Program-made: the position numbers and the translations under genes | Virus record (IMG/VR): IMGVR_UViG_3300025168_000727 | Span: 1-22,611 of that record | From: a virus | DNA: 22,611 nt | Direction: 5' to 3' (one strand) | The notes under the pieces: generated by a model | Told to the model about the DNA's origin: nothing | What the model saw: the letters and a program-made list of their open reading frames with translations, nothing else | Databases searched by the model: none | Part shown: positions 17,316 through 22,148 of the stretch, piece by piece | Numbering within the stretch: the stretch's first letter is position 1 | How the letters are laid out: every line of letters starts with the position of its first letter

Positions 17316-17610
17316 TTCCTGTCATATCGCGAGGGAAATTCCTCGTGTCTTGTCTGCCATATCCTATCTGGTCAGAAAAGAGAAACGGACGTATCCATAC
17401 ACGACCTTGTGCGGATGCTATTCCACCTTTGGTGGGCATCCTTTATTGAATAGACCCTCGTCAGTTTATCTTGTCCGATGGTTGTGGCTAGGTCGTGGTT
17501 TATTTAATGCCTATTTATTTAACCACGCTAGATATTATCTGTTGGCTGGGCCAGATAGGATATGGCTGTCAAGTCTAAGTACGAGGAATTTCCCTCGCGT
17601 ATAACAGGAG
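17316..17610 (+). ncRNA. Large nested inverted repeat; candidate structured leader RNA
   Basis: The outer helix is TTCCTGT (17316-17322) with ACAGGAG (17604-17610), the latter being the Shine-Dalgarno of the next gene. After one mismatch come 3 more pairs, a bulged T, then a perfect 19-bp inverted repeat at 17328-17346 and 17581-17599. After a small internal loop follow 4 pairs and a perfect 16-bp repeat, GCCATATCCTATCTGG (17356-17371) with its complement at 17551-17566. The enclosed 179 bases hold further stems: 17413-17418/17436-17441 plus 17423-17427/17431-17435, and 17488-17491 plus 17494-17500 with 17521-17531. The repeat lengths are far beyond chance. It could be a translational switch, an RNase III target, or a DNA-level site. 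No known RNA class was recognised. Confidence 0.65.
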
Positions 17611-17616
17611 ATTAAC

Positions 17617-18012
17617 ATGAAAGATTTAATTAAACATAAACTAGCAATAGCAACTTACTCTTCAACAAGTTCTGAACAGCAAGACGACTACCTAAACAAA
17701 AAGCGAGCTTCCGACGCTATCTATTCAGGTAACAATCGTCTTCAGTTCTTTAAGAAAAGACTACATGAGCAGGCTACTAAGATGTCAGCTGCAATCGCAG
17801 ACAACGATGACAAAGCCATCCTCAATCTAGCTACTTGGATTGACCTCTCCGAAAAGATTGTTGCGGTTGCCCAAGATGACTTCGATGCCGACCAGTCTGT
17901 ATTCGAACAACTACATGGCGAGAAATGGCAGGCCAACGCGCCATCTAAAGCCCGAACTACTCATCTAACTCAGGATGAGATAGAAGAAATCAAAGAAAGG
18001 TATGCTTCATAG
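17617..18012 (+). CDS. First early protein, unknown (131 aa)
   Basis: A 131-residue, helical, charged protein of no family I recognise. Residues 20-70 are rich in Lys, Gln and Asp (a KKRASDAIYSGNNRLQFFKKRLHEQ segment), the middle has LATWIDLSEKIVAVAQDDFDADQSVFEQL, and the end is HLTQDEIEEIKERYAS. It is the first gene of the rightward block, with an ACAGGAG ribosome site 6 bases before the ATG. That site is predicted to be base-paired at the foot of the large upstream hairpin, so its translation may be tightly controlled. First early phage genes often encode host-takeover or regulatory proteins. Nothing in the sequence proves that here. Confidence 0.75.
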   Translation: MKDLIKHKLAIATYSSTSSEQQDDYLNKKRASDAIYSGNNRLQFFKKRLHEQATKMSAAIADNDDKAILNLATWIDLSEKIVAVAQDDFDADQSVFEQLHGEKWQANAPSKARTTHLTQDEIEEIKERYAS

Positions 18013-18023
18013 CATACTTACTT

Positions 18024-18051
18024 TATCGAGGTAGGCTTTCGGGTCTACCTC
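18024..18051 (+). other. UUCG-loop hairpin before the 27-aa gene
   Basis: GAGGTAG (18028-18034) pairs perfectly with CTACCTC (18045-18051), and wobble/GC pairs extend the stem inward to a TTCG loop (18038-18041), a very stable combination. No U-run follows, so a processing site or leader hairpin is more likely than a terminator. The sequence from 18024 repeats a piece of the 17041-17104 element. Confidence 0.55.
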
Positions 18052-18070
18052 ACAGCAAAAGGACAGACTG

Positions 18071-18154
18071 ATGGCACAAGATTTAATCGGAATTGTAGCT
18101 CTATGCGTTATCGTTGCAGGCGTGTTACTGATAGGTGAGGGTTTCGGCTTATAG
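18071..18154 (+). CDS. 27-aa single-pass membrane peptide
   Basis: A tiny frame of 27 codons with a proper AAAAGGA ribosome site 7 bases before the ATG. The peptide is MAQDLIGIVALCVIVAGVLL followed by IGEGFGL. Residues 5-21 form one hydrophobic helix, so it should insert into the inner membrane. No known family was recognised. Roles such as superinfection exclusion or membrane anchoring are open. It lies alone between the 131-aa gene and the DUF932-like gene, where nothing else codes, which supports reality. A chance frame cannot be fully excluded. Confidence 0.5.
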   Translation: MAQDLIGIVALCVIVAGVLLIGEGFGL

Positions 18155-18271
18155 CTGGCACCTTCACAGTCCTGTTGCAAGTACTGTTACCAAAGGGAGG
18201 ATGCCTCCCCCGAGAGCGACACCTATAAGATACAATTAGAAAGTGAATCAATTCATTTAAAGGAGAATACA
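18155..18271 (+). promoter_or_regulatory. Leader of the DUF932-like gene with hairpin
   Basis: A 117-base gap. It contains the perfect 6-bp hairpin GGGAGG-ATG-CCTCCC (18195-18209), which carries an SD-like block and an ATG in its loop, and a weak ACAGT/ACTGT stem at 18166-18187. A good AAAGGAG ribosome site lies just before the ATG at 18272. No clear promoter was seen. Confidence 0.4.
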
Positions 18272-19141
18272 ATGTTAGATACAATTACGCATGACTATGA
18301 CTTCCAAGTAGTAGAAGAGAAAGCATACTTGGCAGATGGTACAGCAATACCAGACATGAAGATACTTAGACATCCAGATACAGGGTTTATTCTAGGTAGA
18401 CACAGCAGTAATTACAAACCTATCAACTACGAAGAGATGGTTGATAACTTACTAGTTGGTCTTAATAACTCAGACATATCTCAAGATTACACTACTGATA
18501 TCAAGGTACATAACGGTGGACGTAAGCTTAAAGCTACTGTGTTATTCAATGACATAACAATCAACCCATCCCCTCAACTCAATGACCTAACTCATTACAG
18601 AATCAATATGTTTAGTAGTCATGACGGTACTTGGCCTTACATTATTAGTGCCGATGGCTTGCGATTAACCTGTCTAAATGGACAGACATTTGCTGACCCA
18701 CTATCTAAGATAAGACTCAAGCATACCTCAAGGGTAAGCATAGATGATACAGCTAGACATGTGCTTAACAATTACGAGACCTTCAAAGATAAAGAAGAAA
18801 TGTGGAGTGAGTATGCTTATACTAGTATCTATGAGACAGAGGTAGAAGATTTTTTCAAGGCTAATATAGTTAAGAAGAAAACATATTCATCAGTCAGGCA
18901 TAACAACGAGCGTCAGTTAGAAAACCTGATGAGTTTATATCACGACCATTCTAGCTGGATGGGTCACAACAAATGGTCTTTGTATAATTGTCTTACATCA
19001 TGGGCTACTCACACTGACTTCACTGATAACTCAGGCAAGCGTCTGTCTAAGAGTCCACACAATACCTCAGTAGAAAGGGAAGCTATGATTGCTAAAGCAA
19101 TGGACACTGAATACTGGCACACATTAGGTAGAAAGTTATGA
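18272..19141 (+). CDS. DUF932-like phage/plasmid protein (289 aa)
   Basis: Residues about 35-160 have the pattern of the DUF932 / 'phage-plasmid-like' family: TGFILGRHSSNYKPINYEEMVD, then GGRKLKATVLFND, then NMFSSHDGTWPYIISADGLRLTCLNGQTF, then IRLKHTSR. Family members are widespread in phages and plasmids and their biochemical role is unsettled. A link to DNA replication or repair has been suggested from neighbourhood only. The C-terminal third holds ERQLENLMSLY and YNCLTSWATH..FT, also usual for the family. The gene starts with an AAAGGAG ribosome site and its stop overlaps the next start by 4 bases (ATGA). Confidence 0.85.
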   Translation: MLDTITHDYDFQVVEEKAYLADGTAIPDMKILRHPDTGFILGRHSSNYKPINYEEMVDNLLVGLNNSDISQDYTTDIKVHNGGRKLKATVLFNDITINPSPQLNDLTHYRINMFSSHDGTWPYIISADGLRLTCLNGQTFADPLSKIRLKHTSRVSIDDTARHVLNNYETFKDKEEMWSEYAYTSIYETEVEDFFKANIVKKKTYSSVRHNNERQLENLMSLYHDHSSWMGHNKWSLYNCLTSWATHTDFTDNSGKRLSKSPHNTSVEREAMIAKAMDTEYWHTLGRKL

Positions 19142-19320
19142 GCATAATTAAATGTAATGAGTGTGATGGCACTGGTATGGTAGACAACTACTATGCTAGT
19201 CCATCATACAACCCAACGTCCTCTGACTACGGAGTAGCAGGGATGTCAAGCAACCCAAAGGTTTATTTTTCACACAAAGAAGAACTCTGCCTTAAATGTA
19301 ATGGAGATGGACATGAGTAA
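19138..19320 (+). CDS. DnaJ-type zinc-binding small protein (60 aa)
   Basis: A 60-residue protein with two CxxCxGxG knuckles, CNECDGTG (Cys6, Cys9) and CLKCNGDG (Cys51, Cys54), which together should bind one zinc as in the cysteine-rich domain of DnaJ. The link between them is Ser/Tyr/Pro-rich and probably flexible. Similar short zinc proteins are common in phage early regions, with no fixed role. The start overlaps the DUF932-like stop (ATGA), and the end overlaps the next gene by 8 bases if that gene begins at 19313. Confidence 0.8.
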   Translation: MSIIKCNECDGTGMVDNYYASPSYNPTSSDYGVAGMSSNPKVYFSHKEELCLKCNGDGHE

Positions 19321-19702
19321 TCCAATGAATGAGCTAGATAAATTAGCAAGTGGCTTAGAAAAATTAAGCATACGACAAATAAAAGAGAAAGAAACTATAT
19401 CGTTAGAAGATGCTGTGCAAAATAGTAAAGCTGAAAAATCACGTGAGTTTTTACAAGAAGCACACGGTATTGTGTATGGTGACAGACACGAAGAGTATGG
19501 TGATGCAGCTAATAACTTTGATGACATTGCTAGGATGTGGACTGACTGGAATAGAGGCTATCATTTTACTAAAGAAGATGTAGCAATGATGATGATAATG
19601 GTTAAGATAGCACGCTGTCATCAGAACTGGACTGAAGATAGCCTTAAAGATATCGTAGGTTATTGTACAATTCTACATAGATTTAAATTTCTTGATGATT
19701 AG
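19313..19702 (+). CDS. DUF6378 / MazG-like nucleotide pyrophosphohydrolase-type protein (129 aa)
   Basis: The C-terminal 90 residues match the phage DUF6378 pattern: YGDRHEEYGDAANNFDDIARMW, DVAMMMIMVKIARCHQNW and DSLKDIVGYCTILHR. The acidic and His residues in helices suit an all-alpha, metal-dependent NTP pyrophosphohydrolase-like fold, and such proteins are thought to act on nucleotides. No biochemical activity can be proved from the sequence. The N-terminal 40 residues are a charged helix. I chose the ATG at 19313 because GGAG lies 6 bases before it; in-frame ATGs at 19301 and 19307 lack a site. Confidence 0.8.
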   Translation: MSNPMNELDKLASGLEKLSIRQIKEKETISLEDAVQNSKAEKSREFLQEAHGIVYGDRHEEYGDAANNFDDIARMWTDWNRGYHFTKEDVAMMMIMVKIARCHQNWTEDSLKDIVGYCTILHRFKFLDD

Positions 19703-19740
19703 TATTGACCAATCAACTGCGTGTGTGCTACAACAGAATC

Positions 19741-19986
19741 ATGATTAGTTATTGGGAACAGATAATGGAGAAGCATAGGTGGGTTGACCTGCCTATGCAC
19801 AAGGTGTTTAAGCGTGCTGGTCTTCCAACATCTACATACTATAGAGCTGTGCGTAAGCAAGACATAAGACTAGCAACAGCTAAGCAAGTAGGTAGAACTC
19901 TAGATAGATTAGCTAAGAACTGGGCTACTGGATTATCTGAACCCAAGAAGATTAACTCTCAATGTAAAATTAAAAATGAACAATGA
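19741..19986 (+). CDS. Small helix-turn-helix DNA-binding protein (about 81 aa)
   Basis: The middle of the protein, VFKRAGLPTSTYYRAVRKQDIRLATAKQVGRTLDRL, is a repressor/Cro-like helix-turn-helix: AGLPTSTYYRAVR forms the turn and recognition helix and LATAKQVGRTLDRL a following helix. The C-terminus is basic. The ATG at 19741 gives 81 residues. A TTG at 19705 would add 12 residues but has no better ribosome site, and an ATG at 19765 is a third option. It is followed by a second HTH gene with 11 bases of overlap, so the pair may form a small regulatory circuit. It may bind the operator-like dyads near 16.8-17.6 kb, which is inference. Confidence 0.7.
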   Translation: MISYWEQIMEKHRWVDLPMHKVFKRAGLPTSTYYRAVRKQDIRLATAKQVGRTLDRLAKNWATGLSEPKKINSQCKIKNEQ

Positions 19987-20182
19987 ATACAAAGCAATGG
20001 TTGAACAGCTTGTAATATACAGGCATGAAAAGAAACTTAGCCAAGAAGATTTAGCCGACATCATTGGCATAGGTAATTCTTTGGTACACAAATGGGAGCA
20101 ACACAAGCGTATACCAAGTGGGTTCATGCTGTCGTGTTGGGTTGATGCACTTGGTTGCAAAATCGAAGTCACTAAAAGGTAA
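19976..20182 (+). CDS. XRE-family HTH regulator (68 aa)
   Basis: A 68-residue protein that is almost entirely an HTH_XRE domain: YRHEKKLSQEDLADIIGIGNSLVHKWEQHKRIPSG. LSQEDLADIIGIGNSLVHKWE is the helix-turn-helix with the expected Gln, Ala, Ile/Gly and Trp-Glu positions. There is no extra dimerisation domain. The small size suggests Cro-like action. The ribosome site is unclear, and the overlap of 11 bases with the previous gene suggests coupling. It lies in the centre of the early block. Confidence 0.8.
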   Translation: MNNEYKAMVEQLVIYRHEKKLSQEDLADIIGIGNSLVHKWEQHKRIPSGFMLSCWVDALGCKIEVTKR

Positions 20183-20183
20183 G

Positions 20184-20468
20184 ATGGAATCAGGCACAGG
20201 TACGTGCGATGCTTGCTATACTAAAACAGAATGGTTTGTTGCTATACTACATAGCTATAAGCCAACGAAACATTACATCATCTGTTTAGATTGTTACGAA
20301 AGGGAGACATGGCAAACAAGAATAAGTCAAAGGGAACTTACCACGAGAAATGGTTCTGCAAATGGCTCGAAAAAATCGGCATCAAAAACTACCGCGTCCC
20401 CCTCTCAGGTGCGCTCGGAGGTGAGTGGTCAGGTGACATCCACCTCGCAATGGTGGGACGAAAACTAG
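20184..20468 (+). CDS. Small CxxC...CxxC zinc-finger protein overlapping the resolvase (94 aa)
   Basis: The first 42 residues contain CDAC (near residue 8) and CLDCYERE (near residue 36), a likely zinc finger with about 24 residues between the pairs. The last 50 residues are Ser/Thr/Lys-rich with no fold, and they are encoded by the same DNA as the start of the resolvase in another frame. The ATG at 20184 comes 1 base after the XRE gene stop with a weak AAAGGTAAG site. Either the tail is overprinted by need, or only the zinc part is functional. Its job is unknown. Confidence 0.6.
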   Translation: MESGTGTCDACYTKTEWFVAILHSYKPTKHYIICLDCYERETWQTRISQRELTTRNGSANGSKKSASKTTASPSQVRSEVSGQVTSTSQWWDEN

Positions 20469-20656
20469 TAGGTGAAGTAAAATACAGGGATAAGTCTAAC
20501 TTCCCTAGCCCCTTCACAGTACTCGAGGGCAAAGACATTGCCTTCTATAAACGTAAAGCAGGCAAACCTCAGACGCTTGTGATTATGGACGGTGAATTGT
20601 TTGAGGAAATAGTAGGAGAATACCATGACAATAGAATCACAGAGGGTGAGAGTTAA
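20309..20656 (+). CDS. Hjc-like Holliday junction resolvase / PD-(D/E)XK nuclease (115 aa)
   Basis: A compact nuclease with Glu13 (YHEKW), then R-VPLSGALGGEWSGDI with Asp43, then GEVKYR with Glu56 and Lys58, the PD-(D/E)XK active site in the arrangement of archaeal Hjc-type and phage resolvases. Length (115 aa) is normal. It should cleave branched DNA made during replication or recombination, in line with the exonuclease downstream. The ATG at 20309 follows AAAGGGAG. A TTG at 20291 would add 6 residues and is less likely. It overlaps the preceding zinc-protein gene by 160 bases in a different frame and the next gene by 32. Confidence 0.85.
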   Translation: MANKNKSKGTYHEKWFCKWLEKIGIKNYRVPLSGALGGEWSGDIHLAMVGRKLVGEVKYRDKSNFPSPFTVLEGKDIAFYKRKAGKPQTLVIMDGELFEEIVGEYHDNRITEGES

Positions 20657-20879
20657 GAACTACCTAGAAGCAGGGAATAAACTTACACCCATTGAAGCAC
20701 TAGATAAATTTGGATGCTTTAGATTAGCAGCTATAATTCATGTGCTTAAAAAAGATGGCATGAATATACTCAGTCACATACACACACATAGTGGTAAGAA
20801 GTATGCAGTGTATGAGCATGTGCCAGAGGGTGATGTTAAGAAACCTGAATCCAACTGGATGATGCCTGAGTGGGGATAA
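20625..20879 (+). CDS. Winged helix-turn-helix protein, HTH_39-like (84 aa)
   Basis: The pattern QRVRVKNYLEAGNKLTPIEALDKFGCFRLAAIIHVLKKDGMNI is the small phage helix-turn-helix family in which 'TP.EAL..FGC.RLAARI..L...G' is conserved. It predicts DNA binding. The ribosome site AGGAG lies 7 bases before the ATG. The start overlaps the resolvase end by 32 bases, and a leftward terminator begins within its stop codon. By position it equals lambda cII, but there is no evidence that it activates transcription. Confidence 0.75.
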   Translation: MTIESQRVRVKNYLEAGNKLTPIEALDKFGCFRLAAIIHVLKKDGMNILSHIHTHSGKKYAVYEHVPEGDVKKPESNWMMPEWG

Positions 20880-20916
20880 AAAAACCCCTGCCTTAGTTGA
20901 TATCTAAAAGCAGGGG
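20878..20916 (-). terminator. Intrinsic terminator for leftward transcription
   Basis: CCCCTGC (20885-20891) pairs with GCAGGGG (20910-20916), with a short inner stem TTAG/CTAA. Read on the minus strand the stem is followed by TTTTTTT (complement of 20878-20884), a complete intrinsic terminator. In the rightward direction no U-run follows, so it does not stop the early operon. All recognised genes nearby run rightward, so it must end an antisense RNA. Confidence 0.8.
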
Positions 20917-20943
20917 CTATAGTTGAGTGGCAGGAGAGCCAAA

Positions 20944-20985
20944 AACAAATACTTATAGGACGTTATGAGACACCTATGTACGCTA
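20944..20985 (-). promoter_or_regulatory. Possible leftward promoter for an OOP-like antisense RNA
   Basis: On the minus strand TATAAG (complement of 20952-20957) is a 5/6 match to the -10 consensus. A weak -35 TACATA lies 17 bases before it. Transcription starting near 20945 would reach the terminator at 20878 and give an RNA of about 65-70 bases, similar to lambda OOP (77 bases). The -35 is poor, so this is a suggestion. Confidence 0.35.
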
Positions 20986-21257
20986 CAACACTAACATTAA
21001 ACATTTGCAAAGCGCAAGTTAATAATGCCAATGCAAAATATGTATACATTATTCTTGCTTCATATGTAGATGAAGGTGGTGTATGCTATCCTTCCATCCA
21101 AGGATTAGCAAAGAGAACAGGGCTATCAGGACGTACTGTTATTAGAGCTATTAACTACCTAGAAGAAAATAAATTCTTAACAAGAGAGCGTGGATGTAAG
21201 GGTAACACCACTCTCTATGACTTAACTTGCCCACTGGAGAACACCAATGACAGATGA
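20976..21257 (+). CDS. Replication initiator N-terminal domain protein, HTH_36-like (93 aa)
   Basis: This is a winged helix-turn-helix: ANAKYVYIILASYVDEGGVCYPSIQGLAKRTGLSGRTVIRAINYLEENKFLTRERG (residues 19-74). The pattern is the one at the N-terminus of phage O-like replication initiators (DNA-binding domain), with a C-terminal domain that loads helicase normally in the same protein. Here the gene ends after 93 residues, and the next gene supplies the C-terminal part, overlapping by 11 bases in another frame. The ATG at 20976 has no close ribosome site; a good AGGA site instead serves a 9-codon mini-ORF at 20965-20994. The split could be natural or could involve frameshifting. Confidence 0.8.
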   Translation: MYATTLTLNICKAQVNNANAKYVYIILASYVDEGGVCYPSIQGLAKRTGLSGRTVIRAINYLEENKFLTRERGCKGNTTLYDLTCPLENTNDR

Positions 21258-21657
21258 GAGTAGTGACACACAGTCACACAAAGAGAATAAGATTATTACT
21301 TATACTAACAATAAAGAACTAAACTCTTTGGGTGACACACTGTCACCTAGTGAGTTCGACTTCACTAGGTTCTGGGAAGTATACCCCAAGCATGTGCAGA
21401 AAAAGACAGCACGTTATGCTTTCTTCAAAGCATGCAAGACAGCAGACAAGTACGATATAATTTCTGGTGCGCTTGCTTTCGCTGATGCTATGAAATCCAA
21501 CAACACCCTCAAGAAATACATACCTCATGCATCTACATGGCTAAATGGTGAGCGTTGGGAAGATGACTTCGATGACCTCAAGGAAGAAACCAATACACAA
21601 GTGCTAGATAATATTCTTAGCTTCCCTCTAAACCAGCTCACAGCACAGGACAAATGA
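21247..21657 (+). CDS. Replication initiator C-terminal-type protein (136 aa)
   Basis: After a Ser/Asn/Lys-rich linker of about 35 residues comes FDFTRFWEVYPKHVQKKTARYAFFKACK, then YIPHASTWLNGERWEDD. This is the C-terminal block common to phage O-like / primosomal initiator proteins ('FW..YP.K..K..A...F.K.' and 'P.a.tWLn..rW.d'). It is thought to contact the helicase or its loader. Its frame overlaps the HTH gene by 11 bases. The DNA of the linker holds the palindromic, AT-rich origin-like cluster at 21263-21370, as lambda ori lies inside gene O. Confidence 0.8.
   Translation: MTDESSDTQSHKENKIITYTNNKELNSLGDTLSPSEFDFTRFWEVYPKHVQKKTARYAFFKACKTADKYDIISGALAFADAMKSNNTLKKYIPHASTWLNGERWEDDFDDLKEETNTQVLDNILSFPLNQLTAQDK
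21263..21370. other. Origin-like cluster of dyads with AT-rich spacer
   Basis: Two copies of GTGAC-N5-GTCAC lie at 21263-21277 and 21332-21346 (the second extends to GGTGAC/GTCACC), separated by an AT-rich stretch (21281-21327). A perfect 9-bp inverted repeat ACCTAGTGA/TCACTAGGT follows at 21345-21370. The cluster lies inside the initiator gene pair, as iterons do in lambda ori. It is a plausible replication origin and initiator-binding region; function is inferred. Confidence 0.55.
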
Positions 21658-21658
21658 C

Positions 21659-22123
21659 ATGACCTTTGACGAACGTACAAAAACTATCGGACAGTGGGTA
21701 CAGAAGCTTCTCCGTAGGTATGAGGCCCCATCTAAGATGGATAATGATTCCCTTCGTGAGGAACTCATGCTAATTGTCAAAGATGTGAACGCAAATATTG
21801 CAGGCCATGTCACACCAACACAACTATCCTCACTCTTAGAAAGAATAGAAGGTAAGATAAGAGCGAGTCATGGTGCGCGCACTTGGCCTACTATTAAGAC
21901 CTTCATCGATGCCGCTAAGAAATCAGCAGTTGATACACCACCTAATCCTACAGGTGAGTTCTCACTAGACCCACTAAAAATTACAGAGAGGCGCATCAAA
22001 AATGGTGAGCCAATATCAGATAGCTATCTAAGAGAGGGTGTCCTAAAAGATAAGCTCCTCTCTTATACTAGCATTACTAACGACGACCTTGAAAAATACA
22101 GGGTTGATACTATCCACGAATAA
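21659..22123 (+). CDS. Unknown protein at the helicase-loader position (154 aa)
   Basis: A 154-residue protein with an N-terminal helical region and a conserved-looking centre LSSLLERIEGKIRASHGARTWPTIKTFIDAAKK. The 'RTWPT.KTF..A' motif recurs in hypothetical proteins of marine and alphaproteobacterial phages, to my recollection, without a known role. It starts 1 base after the initiator C-terminal gene, with AGGA about 8 bases before the ATG, and is followed by a nuclease gene. The gene order resembles lambda O-P, so a helicase loader is possible. No AAA+ motif is visible, but lambda P also lacks one. Confidence 0.65.
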   Translation: MTFDERTKTIGQWVQKLLRRYEAPSKMDNDSLREELMLIVKDVNANIAGHVTPTQLSSLLERIEGKIRASHGARTWPTIKTFIDAAKKSAVDTPPNPTGEFSLDPLKITERRIKNGEPISDSYLREGVLKDKLLSYTSITNDDLEKYRVDTIHE

Positions 22124-22148
22124 TGTATAATAAAAACAGGAGAGTACA

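Noticed and set aside
17350-17604. Open frame of 84 codons on the plus strand inside the large inverted repeat
   Set aside because: It starts at TTG without a ribosome site, has an unlikely amino-acid make-up, and its sequence is better explained by the paired repeats.
17316-17610. A MITE-like mobile element with terminal inverted repeats
   Set aside because: No convincing target-site duplication (only TAT on both sides), no second copy, and the pairing continues into the ribosome site of the next gene.
17041-17610. phi29-type packaging RNA or a known large ornate phage RNA
   Set aside because: The phage has normal large and small terminases, and the stems do not match any such class I can recall; a search would be needed to decide.
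16831-17616. tRNA gene or CRISPR array in the central non-coding region
   Set aside because: No cloverleaf with a T-loop motif and no regularly spaced repeats were found.
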